Notes: generated from the sequence alone by a model not told the origin. Shown: positions 27,606 to 40,829, counted from the stretch's first letter. The stretch: 64,000 nt of DNA from Utricularia gibba (GCA_002189035.1 CM007991.1:4340001-4404000); one strand, 5' to 3'. Numbers and translations: made by a program.

Positions 27606-29125
27606 CTACAAATACCCATAGATATTGTATAAAAAAATAGACCACAATAATTTCAAAAGAAATTTCAATTTGGAACTTAGATCAACAACCCATGGTGAAA
27701 AATAAATTACTTACCTTATTTAATTTAAACAATATTCAAAGTAGGTGGTGGGATTGTAGGGCGTCCAATCGCTTTTGACTAGGGGGGGGGGGGGAAGTGA
27801 TAAGAAAATTTTATTACCAGATAGTTGGATATTAAGGTTGTCTTAATTGACAACGTGCAGAGTGGGTAGAATAGAGATCAGGGTGGTGATGTGTAACGTT
27901 ATTTATGGGTGTGTAGGAATTGAAAATTAAAATTAATTAAAAAAATATACAAACATTAAAAACGATTAATTAAAATATTGAAAATTTTAATTTTCATTAA
28001 TTATAAATTTTCATAAAAATAGTATTATCAAAACAAAATATTTTATGTATTATAAAATCTAAATGTTATATATATATATATAACTTAGGCTATTTAATAA
28101 CAGAATAAATAAAGTAGTACTATTACACGAAGGTTTCTGAAACAGGGCCATATAGCAAACAGATTTTTGGGAGAAACCTACTTGGCCAATTTAACTCCCA
28201 TCTGCATTCTCCCCTTTTCTTCCTTACCCTGGCAAGTCTTTGTGAAATAACTCTATCAAACACATACTATATAAATAGTAATTAAGTCTTCTCTTTCCTA
28301 ATTATGTATATATTTTTTGCTCATGTGTCCCTTTATCATTGGTACACCTTATTAGTCATTCCATTCAAATATGATTTCACTCATGTCCAATACAAGTAAA
28401 TTTAAATATTAGATTCATGTGTATCCTTATTGCAAAAAATAAAGATTAAAAAATATAATAAATCAACTTGTCACTCATTAACTTTCAGTATTTTGATTCA
28501 TTTTTCTTAAATTCTTTTATTTTTTCTAGTTATTCATTTGTTGTAAGTATATATCAATTATTTCTTGCATTATCCTTGATGGTGATCCATCCTAATAACT
28601 CTAAACACCACTCATAAAAGATATATTTGTAATTTTATACGTTAACTCGGATTGAACTTGCTATAAATATATTATAAAAAATAAAAATAATGTATATTTC
28701 TAAATTTTATTATAAAAAATATTGAACTCAAATCTAAAAAAATAATGAAATTGGATTGAATCAAGTCGAACCTTAAGTTCAACCCATAATTTTAAAATAA
28801 TGTTAACAACTATCTTAATGTTTATAGTTCAATGTAAAGTTAATATTTTTCTATCATAATTATTCATGCATATATTTCATTTGATTTCTTTCACTATCAT
28901 ATCTTCTTATAGAAGAGTGTTCATAAACTCTTCTAAATATTCATCTAAATTCACACTCGGAGTTCCTCGCCACAATTTGGAGTCAGCGACACGGTCCCAC
29001 ATAATGAAATCCCTTCAAAATAATAATGTATTTTTTAATCTAATCATTAATAATTTTTGACATATAAAATAATTTTTTTAATGCTTGAGGATGAAGCAAA
29101 ATAAGGTAAGAATATGTAAGTAAAT
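27606..29125. other. AT-rich intergenic spacer
   Basis: No gene seen. It holds a 13-nt G run at 27,782–27,794 and a short TA repeat near 28,069–28,082. Confidence 0.5.
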
Positions 29126-29246
29126 TTACTTAATTACAAGCAATAAACTATGGTATAAGATCGCTCTTTTTCTTGGTCTAACGCAAGAAAAAGGCGCCAG
29201 CGTGGAAGCCAACCACACAAAAAAGAATCTCTCTTGTTGTCCAATC

Positions 29247-31507
29247 TCATAGCAAGCACAAATCCTCGTCGTTGTGGATCTTGGTGCTCGATGGTTTTCC
29301 GGCCTGGATGCAATCAACGGGGGAATCGTCGGGGAATAGAGCTGCCCAAAGCTCTGCCAGCAGAACGGATCATACATGTGGTATTTCTGCGGCTGAGGAG
29401 TCAGTTGAATGTTTCTCAGAGTGACGTCCACGCAGGGTGTGTTGTCGCTGCAGGCTAGGTGAAGCGGCTTCACGGTGTAGGTTCCGCGGATGTTCTCGAA
29501 GTTGATTCCGGCGAGAGCCACGGCGGAGCTTTGATTCGAGCACTTTGCTTTGTCGCAGTAGAATTGATCGATTACGATCGGGAGCTGAACCTCCGAGACT
29601 TGAATGTTCGAGAAATGAATTCCCTGTACGGTACCCGATCCGCCCTGGAGAATCAGGATTTAATCTAGGGTTAGGTAATGTGGAGCAACTTTTGAGTAAC
29701 TGATTTGATCGATCTACGGGTAATTTGAACCGAGTGTTGATACTCACCTGCCATGTCTTGATTCTCACACCATTCATCGTGTTCTGCATATTAACATCTC
29801 TGACGGTGATATTCGAAACGCAGGCCTTTGTGTTATATCTACCGAGCCCGCCGATGCTGATGCCATGCCCTGGACCGCAGTTTACGTTGTGGATATAAAC
29901 ATTTGTGCATCCCGTTTGGATTGAAACGCAATCATCCCCTGCATAAAATAGGTTCTTCTGGTTAAGTAACACTCTTAAACTTGTGTGATGAGCTGAGGAA
30001 CAGAGGGAACGAAAGAGTTGTTACCGCAGGAGATGTTGGAACTTCGAATGAGCACGCTTTTGGAATTTTGGAGATGAATCCCGTCGGTGTTGGGACTGTC
30101 TCCAGGGGAAGCAACCGTGAAATTGTACACCGTTACTCCCACGCAGTTGTCGAATTTGAGATGGCACTGAGGGCTGTTCCGGATGGTTATCCCGGTGACT
30201 GTAACATTGAAGCTTCCGTAGAACCTGAGAGCCTATCATATTAGAAGAAGATGTCAGCATAATGTTCTGAGTGTTCACCAGGTAGTAAGTAAATCCAACG
30301 GTTATAGCTTCTTACGGTTGGTTTTATACTTGGCATTTTCCCCATCAAGCTAGCTGTTACAGGGAAGGGAGCATGTTTTGGTAATGTGGTGTTGGTAGGG
30401 AAGATGAGTTTGGATTGATCATCCAAAGGGTCATCGTCAAAAGGGCCACTTTGCCACCACACATTTCCACTTCCATCAATTGTTCCACTTCCTCTGATGG
30501 TAATCCCAATGAGCTTCGTGAACTCCAGCCACTGGAGAAGGCCAGATCCCCATCGCCCAGGGCTCGACGGAGCAATTATGGTACCGTCAATCTGAGGAGA
30601 GTAACCAATCTCAGTGTGATGAACTATGCCAAAAACGCAGATTTGAGTAAGTTTCTTCACAGAAGATCTTACCTGGAAAACAATGTTGTGTTGGCAGTAC
30701 GGTCCAGAGAATGAAATTGGTCCGACGAGGAACACATGTCCTGCTGGCACCTCCACCACAGAAGCCTCCAGTTTACAGGCTGAGGCCCATGCATCTTGGA
30801 ACGCCTGCCAAATTTAGATCGTTAGAAACGCACCTTCTAACGTATTGAACTTTAGGATTGGGGAAATTCTGTTGGAGCTTCAAAAGGCTTTTTTCAAGTG
30901 GACAACCAAAAAGTTGGCAAGGAAAGCAACTTTTGGATTTGGCATGAAAAAAAGTGTTGTTTTACGGGTGGAAATAATGCCCAAGTGCCCAACTTTTGTC
31001 AATTCGTCGTAGGTCGGTATAATTCTCTTTGTTAGTTGGTTGTTGGCTCATGTGATTGTAGTCAACTAAAGCAGCAACCATGGAATGCCAGTGCAATAAG
31101 CCGAAGGGAAGAACTTGATGGTATATGCATGGCTTAAGAATGCGCAGCGCAGCTATTGAGAAGAAAATGCTAACCTTAGTGTCGTCCGTGGTTCCATCGC
31201 CTTTTGCTCCAAAGTCCATCACATTGAAGACAACAGCATCAGGCGGTTGCGTGGGAAGAGTGACCGCCGGTTGCGGTGGCGAGGGCGCGGGCGCGGGCGG
31301 CATTGTGGGATTGGCCCCATGGCGATGGCTAAAACGGTGGCTCCTGCCCTTCTTCTTCATTAGAGACTCCGGGAAGGGCCGACTCGGGAGCCGGTGCCGG
31401 TGATGCCTCCCTACTCTTGTGCAGTGACACGTCTCCAAAATGGGACACCACACGAGAAGTAAAAGGGCCGTCGCCAGTGTGACTCTCTTGAGCGGGAAAG
31501 CGTCCAT
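29247..31507 (-). CDS. Polygalacturonase (pectin-hydrolysing, glycoside hydrolase 28), one apparent frameshift near the C-terminus
   Basis: Six exons on the minus strand: 31,507–31,175, 30,804–30,673, 30,591–30,316, 30,232–30,025, 29,938–29,748 and 29,644–29,247, all GT–AG. Residues of about 1–27 form a signal peptide with a hydrophobic core, so the enzyme should be secreted to the wall, where it cleaves alpha-1,4-galacturonan. A His/Arg/Pro-rich linker follows. The GH28 active-site blocks are all present: [30 protein letters not shown] and GVRIKTW. With one base added at a 5-G run (29,319–29,323, a C run in the mRNA) the C-terminus reads [11 protein letters not shown] and ends at TGA 29,247, giving about 512 residues. 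As written, the frame runs on into a divergent tail ending near 29,126. I take the first as correct. Confidence 0.92.
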
Positions 31508-31577
31508 TTTGCGGCGGTGGAGGCTTCTCCGGCGAGGGGAAGTGGAGAGGGACGGCAGAGGACTGAGGTCGGGTTGG

Positions 31578-31583
31578 TTTATA
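31578..31583 (-). promoter_or_regulatory. Likely TATA box of the polygalacturonase gene
   Basis: TATAAA on the minus strand within TTTATAAA, about 71 bp upstream of the start codon, giving an expected leader of about 40 nt. The position is right and it is the only TATA-like element close by. No functional evidence. Confidence 0.5.
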
Positions 31584-31639
31584 AAGGAAGAGTGACAGTT
31601 GCTGCACTAAGAATACTAACAAACAACTGTATTGTGGAT

Positions 31640-34600
31640 GTGGACGAGCGCCATCGGCCACGCTTGCGCTTGCTTTTTTAATATTTGGAATTGCGCGCTA
31701 TCCAATACCAAAATAGACTCTGTATGTTACATACAACAAAAAAGTAAAATGAAACGAAATGAATAGTTGGGGCGTGGGCCCGGCCATCTTTTTTAAGATG
31801 GCAAATAAAATGAATTAGACTCACGAGAGGGTAAAGCATTTGTTTTATTCCGTTGTGGTGGGATTGGTGGTTGGTAATCGGGGACTGGGAGGGAGAAGGA
31901 GCAGCTCTGATGACAACAGCACAGCACAGCACAGCACAGCTCCCTCCTCCCTTCGCATCGTCACATGCCCCAGCCCCAGCCCCCACAAACTCTCTCCTCT
32001 CCTCTTCACGGGATTCCATTCCGTTTTTGTCTTCTCCCACTGGCCCATTGCTCCCGCCCCGAGATGCCCACCCTCATGGATCATCCATCCATCCATCCAT
32101 CATACGATTGTGGGTGGCGAGCTCGCAGACGCAGACAACGCCACCGTACCGCCCGCTTCTGAAATCCCGAGTGATGTTCTGCTGATCCGGGGTTGGGTTA
32201 CGGCTGTTAGGAGCCAGCCAGCATTTCTTTCTTTTCCTGTTCTGTTTATGTGGATTCCTCCAGAGTCCAGACTAGCTGCTCGCCTTTCCCGACTTAGGGT
32301 TCACATGAAAGCATTGGTACGGCCCCGGCCCCTCCATAATTTACTGACAGCAACAGCGTAAATTGTAAAACTGTATGCAAACCCAAAAAAAAAAGGCGGG
32401 GGGTTCTGAGCGGTCGTAGGCCTGTGGCCGTGGATTTTTATCTTTTCTTTTGAATTCAAAGGCACTCACACACACACACACAATACACATACACACTTGT
32501 GGCTGGGGTTGAAAAGGGGGGTCTCCAAGTCATGGCACTGTGCTCCTTTTGTTTATATGTATCTGCTGTGTTCTGTGTGTGGCTGCATTGCATGCAAATG
32601 GATGGATACATACTGGGAGCCAAATAACATACTTTTTGAGTCATCTGGATTCCGTTTCCTAACCAAATAACATTAGCTGGCTCAGTTGTCAAGAATCACA
32701 ATACAAGGGGAATGGGAATGGGAATGGGAGTGGGTCTCCCTCAGGATAAGCAATCACTCATTCACGCAGCATGTGGGTGTGGGTGTGGGTGTGGATGGAT
32801 GGATAGATTGATGGTTGTGCACCGTGACCAGAAAGTTGTGGCTGCGCTTCCCTCTCGTGTTTTGTCCCCTCGTTCCTGGAGTGAAACTTGTGGCGGTGCG
32901 CGCTTCCAGACAGATGGATAGATGTTCACGGATCCGTTTCCTCGAGATATTTGGGGAGACGCACTCTACGCCACCATTTTTTTGGTTCCCCCAAAACACG
33001 CGAATTTCGAGAGCCACTCATTCCGAACCGGCCCCCGGTCGAGGTTCTAGACATTTCCCTCCCGGTTCATCTCACGTGTACGGGGAATCGGAATGGGGAT
33101 CATTTTCAGGACGCTGCAAGGATTTTGAATTTTAAAATTTGTTTTTAAGAAAAAACCACCCAACTTTTGTCGTTTATTTTTAACCCCACAAGGTTGTAGC
33201 ATTTCCTTTGGTAGGTAGTTTTAGATGGATTTGTTATAATTCACCCCTGTCTTGACTTATATTTAGATTTATTTAAATCAGACACAAAACACGGCTCTTT
33301 TACAAAAATGGCCACTATTTCTTTCAAGTGTTAGGAATTTATTATAAATAGCCATCATTTTTTATTTAAAATAATATATATATATATATATAATTATATA
33401 CTGTGTTTTATGAAATAAATAAACGATTTCAATTTTTAAAAATAACAAATAATTTGAATTAAAACATAATTCAAATAATTTCATATTAATCATTATCTTT
33501 CAAAAAGTTTTTCAAATGAAATATATGGATATAAAAATTGGAAAAATCATATCTTTCATATTTTAATCATTTTAAAAGTTTATTTATTTTTTTTGAAAAG
33601 TTTATATTATCTTGTATAAATTTATAATAGAAAACCTTAGAATAAAATTATTTGAAAAACATGATTTATTCTAGTTTTCATATTAGTAATATATTAAACA
33701 AATTTACAAGCATTAAATAATTTAAAATGTGACTTTCTAACTTTTACAAATATAGTATAAAAATTTTAGATATTTAAATATTTTTGTTAGTAATTGAAAA
33801 TTTTAAAAGAATTGTATTGTATGAAATTTAGGCATTATTAATAAACTAAATAATATTATTATGTAATTTTTTAACTATAATAAGTTTAAATATAATTGTA
33901 TGCATATATATATATATATATATTGTTTGTAAAAAAAAATTCGCATACATACATATTGATATCTGTTACATTTTTTTAAAAGAAAAAATGGCCAATTTTA
34001 TAAAAAAAAATACCGTGGTCACTTTTATCACATGTGATGAGGCATCCATTTTTTGAATTAATCACACATATCCAAAATAAGGGAGAAGTTCCATTTTTGC
34101 GAATTAACCACATATATCCAAAAAAACACACAGTGGTCACAAACCACATATCTAGGTACATTTATATATCAATGAGGACTTCCATTTATTAGATCCAAAA
34201 TAAATTATTTCATGAATTCGGTGTTTGGGTTCAAGTAGTGTGAAGTCCATAATAATTTTCAATGCACATAGCATATCGTTTCGACGTTATGATGATTTGC
34301 ACTTCCCATAACATATCGAAGATATTTCCAAGGCTATTGCGTTCAACCTTGAAAGGCTGCAGTTTTTGAGGATTTCAAGTACAAGTCTTTTCTTTTTAAA
34401 TAGAAAACTCGGGGTAATGCGATTTAATGCATTGCAATTCGCACCATACCAAGTTTGTTTGAAAAACAAACATGAATTATTCTTTGAATCTGCTTTTTGG
34501 GCTCATGGCGCTAAGTGTTTTATTTGGAAATTCGAGTTATGTAGTTCAAGGAAATCTGTACGATCTTAACTTTGTTTTTTAACCTTAGTCTATCATTCAG

Positions 34601-35400
34601 GTCAATTTAATTTGAAAAAAAAAAATCAATATAATTAATTCATTAATTTTTGGAAAAAAAAGAATGAATTATTCATTGGATTTGGTGTATAGAACCAAGT
34701 GCCATATCCGTTTTCAATGTACATGGGAATTTTATTTATATATTTTTTTTCTTTTTAAATAGGGATTGTGGACTAGTGACGTTTATAAAATCGCGGATTT
34801 AAGAGCATAATATTAAATGTATATGCATAATGCCTCTAACCTTATATTTTATACCTACGTAGTTGAAAAATTAATCTAAATAATACAAATTTTTATACCA
34901 AACATGTCTTACATTCTACATCTGCAAGTCCTGTTTAAATATATACAAATAATTGTAACCAAAGTACGCGAAAATCCACTTACCGAAAGTCACCTAAGAT
35001 GTTTCATGACTGAGCTTAAGTTATTTTTATTGAGATAACCAATTTTATATATCCTAACTAAAAAATTGTGATTAAGTAAAGGTAATGGGTGGTTTTTTAA
35101 GGCTTAATGCCATATTTTTGTTTTAAACAATAATATATCTAGAAAAGTAATTATCTTATTACCTTCAAAACCTATTTAGATTATTTAAAGTATAATTTAT
35201 ATTTGATGTATTTATTCTCTTTTTTTATCTAGAATTCATCTTTGACTTCGTAAAATACAAGGTGAAATATATGATAAAAGATTCTTTTTGTTAATTAATA
35301 TAATTATAGAGATAAAATATTAAAATCAATAGTTGGTTTTAGTTACATTTTAGTTTCATAATCCCATTTTTTTATAATTATGAAACTACTAAGCACTCGA
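31640..35400. other. Intergenic region: GC-richer upstream part, then AT-rich spacer
   Basis: 31.6–33.1 kb is upstream of the polygalacturonase gene and has moderate GC content with many simple repeats. The long plus-strand frame at 31,840–32,361 crosses several of these repeats and shows no domain. 33.2–35.4 kb is very AT-rich with TA dinucleotide runs (about 33,377–33,392 and 33,905–33,922) and no recognisable gene. Confidence 0.5.
31915..32795. repeat. Cluster of microsatellites
   Basis: Separate short arrays: ACAGC repeats (about 31,915–31,941), ATCC repeats (32,083–32,101), CA repeats (32,467–32,482), GGGAAT repeats (about 32,708–32,731) and TGTGGG repeats (about 32,772–32,795) followed by GGAT repeats. 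They are not related to each other. Confidence 0.8.
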
Positions 35401-35681
35401 CAAATAATTATAGGAAATATATTTGTTCTTGAAATATATTATAAAAGAGTCCAAAACATTTCTTCATTATTGTCCTCTGCGTTTGTATTTTGTTCTCTGA
35501 AAGTGGGTATGGACATGGTCACCTGAAATTGAATTCCTTTTGCTTTGCATCAGTTTTGTTACTTGCCTTGTTAGCTTTCAAAAAGGGAGATTCTTTTCCT
35601 CCCCATGAATCCTGCCTGCCTTTACTCTCCTCTCCTTCACTACACTCTCTCCATTGCATTGCATTCCATTCCATTCCCCCG

Positions 35682-36601
35682 ATGATGTATCATCCTGATG
35701 ACACCAACCCTCACTTTCACCCCGGTGACCCCGTTATCGACTTCGATCCACGGTCGCCGCCGTCACGTATACGCCTTCAGCCCCCACGTCGGCCCCCGCC
35801 GAGAGAGTGCATTTCGAAACGCCTGCGACTCGCCGGGGAGTGCACTTCGAAACTCCTCCAAACCAACCACAACCACAACCACAACCACCGTACCCGGCTC
35901 GTAAGTTCCAGGAGCCGCCAAGCCCTCATTCCACCTCACAGCCAGCCCCCAAATCCCCTCTCTCGCACTCTACGGGAAGGGCGGCGCGCTCTTCCGCACA
36001 CCCTTCACTGCTACAAGCACCCAAAACTCGACGGACGAGGCCGGTCGCCTGGCTTGTTGCCGCATTTTGCGCACTCTTCTGGATCATCGTCATAGTCGGG
36101 GGGCTCATAGTTCTCATTGTGTACCTCGTTTTCCAGCCCCGATACCCGCGATTTGATCTCTCCTCCGCGACCTTCAACGCCGCGTATCTGGACATGGGGT
36201 ATCTACTCAACGCGGACGTCACATTGCTGCTCAACTTCACCAATCCCAACACTAAAGTTAATGTGGATTTCAGCTTCATCGCAATGGATCTTTACTACGA
36301 TAGGATCTTCATCGCTACCAGATACGTCGATCCGATTTCAGTGATGAGCAGGAGCTCAATGTTCCTTAACGTGGAGCTGATTGCCAGCCAAGTCAGGCTC
36401 CCCATGGGGATTCCCGCACAGCTGCAAAGGCAAGTGGGAAGTGGAAGAGTGAGCTTCGAGATCAGAGGTGTTGTCAAGACAAGATCGAGGTTGGGTGGCA
36501 TTTTCCAGTACTCCTATTGGTTGTATCCCCGGTGCCAGTTCGAAGTTACAAGCCCCCCAAGTGGAGTTTTGATCAGAAGACGTTGTGTGACAAATAGGTG
36601 A
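35682..36601 (+). CDS. NDR1/HIN1-like (NHL) LEA_2-domain membrane protein, one apparent frameshift
   Basis: The N-terminus MMYHPDDTNPHFHPGDP lies in one frame from ATG 35,682. The rest, from about 35,795 to the TGA at 36,601, lies in a frame displaced by one missing base. The break falls at a 5-C run (35,793–35,797; another 5-C run is at 35,781–35,785). Counting one added base, the product is about 306 residues. Visible parts are a Pro-rich cytosolic N-terminus with two HFETP repeats, one membrane helix (ALFWIIVIVGGLIVLIVYLV), then a LEA_2-type domain with FNAAYLDMGYLLNADVTLL and FTNPN, ending in YSYWLYPRC and PPSGVLIRRRC. NHL proteins are plasma-membrane proteins linked to pathogen and abiotic stress responses. 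No intron is seen. Confidence 0.88.
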
Positions 36602-36865
36602 ACAGAGAGGTTCTTGTAATTGGATCAACTGACGATGCTTTGTCGGACTTCAAATTGACAGCAACATAAATAGTTCTAAAAGAAGCCTTGAAGCATCCTT
36701 GTACCGGAATTTTTCCTCCACTTAACAATTTAAATGCAACACATCGTGTTGATGTTTCACTACACAGCTATTGACGTGATGGGGTTCAAATAGTTTCGTC
36801 CAATTCATTGCATTCCTCAGGATGCTAAAATCGAAGCAGTGCGGTCATGAAATAACAGGAGAGAT

Positions 36866-38606
36866 TCACTCTTCCATGGCGTCTCCGGGTTCAGTCACTT
36901 CCACCAATTCCCTCAACGGGGTGATCTTCGTAAACAACACCTCTGTAAAGAACAAACCAGATCAACATTTGTAACATCAATGGGGTTCCTAGTTGACGAA
37001 TTATCAGGCAAAGAATACTGACCAGTCTTCTTGGGAAAAGAGTAACCGTTCTCACTGACGTAAGTACGAGGGTTAGGCAGCATATAATTTCTCAGGTACT
37101 CTTGCTTTCCCTGAAACACATGTCAAAACCGAGTTCATCCCTCTTCCACAGACAGAGAATGTGGCGAATTGTGGAGCGTCAAAGCTGCATGCGTTTTTTC
37201 TAAAAGAAAGCCAATGCTGCGCAAAAATGCTCTCAGCTTTTTCAAACCAAATAGACACTTGACAGCACTCTCCAACAACATTTAACTCGTTTACAATCAA
37301 TAAACGAAATAAACTACAGAAACAATCCGGTGAAAGATAGGAAGTAACCTTTGTGATAACACAGACGTCAACGTTGCTTCCACTTCCCAAGTCATTAAAT
37401 ATTCCTGAGCAGATTGCTTCAGCAACTAGTTTGATCCCTTCATCCTTCTGCAAATATTCCGATACAATCAATCAAAAGAATCCTAACAGTGAGTGCTTAG
37501 ATACAAGGCCACGACAATGACTCACAGTCAGCCCTTCACGATATTTTGATTCAAAAACGGCCATTGCTGCTAGGGATCCAGAACCCATAGTTGCAAAGGG
37601 CAGTGTGTCGGTAGAACCATGTGGATATATCTGCGCCATTGACAACAACGATATTGATAACATAACAACAACCCATAAATTACATCTAAATAGTCAAATA
37701 ACTCACGGTGTGCAAATGAGGACCGGTGACATCAACTCCACCAAGTACCAATGCAGCAGACACGTAGCCTTGATAGCTGAATGATGATCAAAGGGCATGC
37801 TAAGTTTTTAACTGAATGCAGTACAAGACCCTTTTGTTTTTGTTTTTTTTGTTCAAATGACAATGCCATTTGCTTTCAAAATTCATTCCTTCCAAAATCA
37901 GTAGCAACATAACCAGCATAAAACTAATAATACCTAAAGAGGTGGGACTTAAGAAGCGTCAGAGCAGTCACTACCCTGGACTCACGACCAGTATGGAAAC
38001 GGTGCAGCTTCAGCTGAGAGCTAACCATGTCTACAGAAATCAATATAGCATCTAAAAATTAGTTATCCGACCCAAAACTAAAAAATAATGTCAGTAAAAA
38101 CAACGCAACCCACTGATGAGGCATAAAACCTGTAACAGCTTCAGTATCAGCAGCAGTCCCAGCTCCACAGCAATATATATTAGGCGCCATGTAGTGAATC
38201 TTCTCACAGTTCTTATCCGCAACAATGGGACCTTCCGTGGCACGAGTATCCGCTCCAAGTATTACACCATCCTAGAAAACGTAATGCCATTCTCGAATCG
38301 GTCAAATAAGGAGGATGTCAGGAAAAAAATAAAATTCACACTTACGAACCAAATGGGGATCTAAACCAAACTCGAATTGCAAAAGAATCCCATGAACAGA
38401 CTTACATTCAAGAGATCAAAGCAGAAAACAATCAGGAACAATTGGAATGAACAAAAAGAGACAAGCTATACCTTAAAAACCAACCCGACGATTGTTGTTC
38501 CGGTTTTGAGAAAAGAGGGCTGCTTCAAGCCCTTTTTCTCAAGCATCGCGTTTCGCTTGCAAAGATCGAAAGAGAACCCACTCTTGGGCGGCAGCATCTC
38601 AGCCAT
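36866..38606 (-). CDS. PBB: 20S proteasome subunit beta type-7 (beta-2, PBB)
   Basis: Eight exons on the minus strand: 38,606–38,472, 38,271–38,130, 38,030–37,934, 37,776–37,707, 37,630–37,526, 37,447–37,349, 37,110–37,023 and 36,942–36,866, joining to 270 residues. The propeptide ends in FLKTG before TTIVG, so the mature chain begins with the catalytic Thr after autocleavage. The segments [34 protein letters not shown] and [10 protein letters not shown] are typical of beta-2, the trypsin-like site of the core particle. The C-terminal extension that wraps around beta-3 is present ([17 protein letters not shown] onward) and ends in GDAMEE. All junctions are GT–AG and no residue is obviously missing. 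The start is the first ATG and gives the usual short N-terminus. Confidence 0.97.
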
Positions 38607-38768
38607 TTGCAAACCAAATTTGAATCTTACAAGAAACAAACTACGTCTTTGAAGAATATGCGAGAGACCGAGACGAACTCCAACTCTCTTTTTGTTGTGA
38701 TTGACAGGGCATACCGCCTTGGGGAAGAAGAAACCAAGCGAGGGATTTCGCTCTGAGTCATACCGGGC

Positions 38769-38802
38769 TGGGCCTCTTCCAAATTATGTATCACATTGGG
38801 CC
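38769..38802. promoter_or_regulatory. Two Site II (TGGGCC) motifs upstream of the proteasome gene
   Basis: TGGGCC at 38,769–38,774 and 38,797–38,802, about 165–195 bp upstream of the PBB start codon. Paired Site II elements bind TCP factors in many plant housekeeping promoters. The assignment is by motif and position only. Confidence 0.5.
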
Positions 38803-39033
38803 AGTTTCTTACTATCATATTTAATATAAAAATATAGATCTTTACATATATTTAAAATAAATACGAAAGTTTACACATATTTAATCGAGTAAAAATCCAT
38901 TTTATTGCACTAACAGTAAACTATCTCCCAGCAGGCATCAGCAAGGGTGAGATTGATGAAAGTTCCCTTTGCCGGATTTTATGTACATTTGGGTTGGTTT
39001 CCGGCTCTGATGCTTGGGAATCACTGCATCTGA

Positions 39034-40829
39034 TCATATCAGATACTCGTAATACATCAAGAAAAGCGCATCAGGAGAGTCCTTGGGAAGGCTGCTGATG
39101 TAGAGATAGAACCGTTTCACTTCCTCTGTTGAGATGGTTTGGCGATCGATCACCTCATCCTTGCATGTTAAAACCCACAAGTCCCGTGATTTTACTCTCC
39201 GTAAACTGCCTCGACAAAATGGGCATGACTCCGATCTCATGCTCCTGAAGTTGTAATGGAGATTAGGAGTGAACAAAAAAAGGATCCATCCTGAAGTTCA
39301 GAGCTGCAGCAGACATTACCAGTCACGATAGCAGTTCATGCACATTGCGTGGCAGCAGTTGGGCATGACCATTTTGGTGCAGGGCTCCAAGCATATGCCG
39401 CACTCGTCGTCTCTCTCTGGTTCCGAGCCTGCATACGTGCTGTCGCAGCTGAGTTTCTTAGTTTTTGAAACAATGTGGATGCCTTTGGTTTCTGTGGAGT
39501 CGAGCTCCACCGAGCTCTGATGAAGCTGCTCAAGTGATGGCAGTATAACAGCTGCAGCAAGAGGATTGAAAGTTTCTGAATGGATGCACTTTGAAGGAGA
39601 TGGATGTGTGTTGAATGAAATCTAGGAAGGCGACATACAGTAAAAGTCCCTGACAGATGCCTTCCTTCCATGAGTGGATATTTTTGGCCTCCCATCGGTG
39701 TAAACCTGGATCGTGATAACCACCCGGGATGAGTCAGAAGCTGCCGAGGGCAAGGTACAAATGAATCACACAGGAGACAAACCTTATAAATGAGTACTTG
39801 AAATAAACTGAAGCATCTTGGAAAGAAACACGTGCACGAGCAATCTATCCATCGAAGAAGGTAAAGAAAGAGCGGTGTCAACTTGTTGTAAACCAACTTC
39901 ATTTGAAGGTGGGTGCCTCCGTTGGCTTTTGGAATAGCAGCAGCCCTGAAAAATCAACCAACGAATGCAGATAATCAGCATGGCAACTGCACAGAGAAGA
40001 TTTATACGACAAAAGTAGTCATAAATTGAAAGAATCTTGTCGCAACAATGTTTCTCCATACACTTTTAAGGCATTAACTTCAAACTTATCAATCTACTCC
40101 AAAAGGTTTGAATGGATGAATGAATGAACACCAAACATGGCAATGCACTCCCAAAACGCTGGAGCAAATGAATGACTGAAAACCAAGTTACGCAGGGAGG
40201 CTTGGGAATCAGGGGAATCTCATTACCAAATTACTCCTCGACGGTTTCACAAACAACTTCAACATGTGACAGAAGGCCCAGATTAAGGTGACTATGGACC
40301 GAAAAAAAAAAAACTGATGCGCCTGAATGCTCCCAGAAAAAGAAAAACTCGCACCAATTTGATGAATAAAAAATGGAGCAACAGCCCGATTCACCAGTCA
40401 AACTCAATTAACGAAATAAATAGAATATCGAGTGAAACCAGAGACATTTTGATTCCAGAAACTTTCCGAATCATCAGCATCCTTTCAAAATGAAAACCGT
40501 AGACTTTGTTTGTCCCTTCACATAAAAGGAAACAATGGTCTCTCCAAATTAGATGACAGTTACGCAATCTAAGGTAACCACAGAAACACCAACTTCCCAA
40601 TTCAGCAAGAGTTCGCTCCAAATTTTACGCAAAAAACGCTAACTTCACAAGGAAAAGGTTAAATTGAAGCATAATCGCAGAACCCAGAAACCGGCGTTTC
40701 TCCAAATAAAGACTAGAAAAAGTGTAAAAAATCTTACAAATCATTTGCGTGCTGAATATCCGACTCTAAAACCTTGAGAGACTCCCTGTAAGAACTCCGG
40801 CCTAGCTGGTGGTAGCACGTCATCTCCAT
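39034..40829 (-). CDS. RING-HC (C3HC4) E3 ubiquitin-protein ligase, plant-specific
   Basis: Five exons on the minus strand: 40,829–40,738, 39,945–39,783, 39,705–39,639, 39,551–39,320 and 39,244–39,034, joining to 254 residues from MEMTCYHQ; the second Met two codons later is an alternative start. Residues of about 1–110 form a helical segment with YRESLKVLESDIQHAND and a hydrophobic stretch around YNKLTPLFLYLLRWI. The RING begins at DDECGICLEPC, continues PNCCHAMCMNCYRDW and ends at SCPFCRGSL, so all eight zinc ligands are present. The tail VKRFYLYISSLPKDSPDAL and the end YYEYLI are conserved in the plant relatives I recall. The expected role is E2-dependent ubiquitin transfer; the substrate is unknown. 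The first intron (40,737–39,946) is by far the longest. Confidence 0.92.

Noticed and set aside
31840-32361. 173-codon plus-strand frame upstream of the polygalacturonase gene
   Set aside because: It crosses ACAGC and ATCC microsatellites, shows no domain and overlaps equally long frames in other phases; composition, not coding, explains it.
32815-33135. 106-codon plus-strand frame
   Set aside because: No family features and overlapping open frames on both strands in a GC-richer patch.
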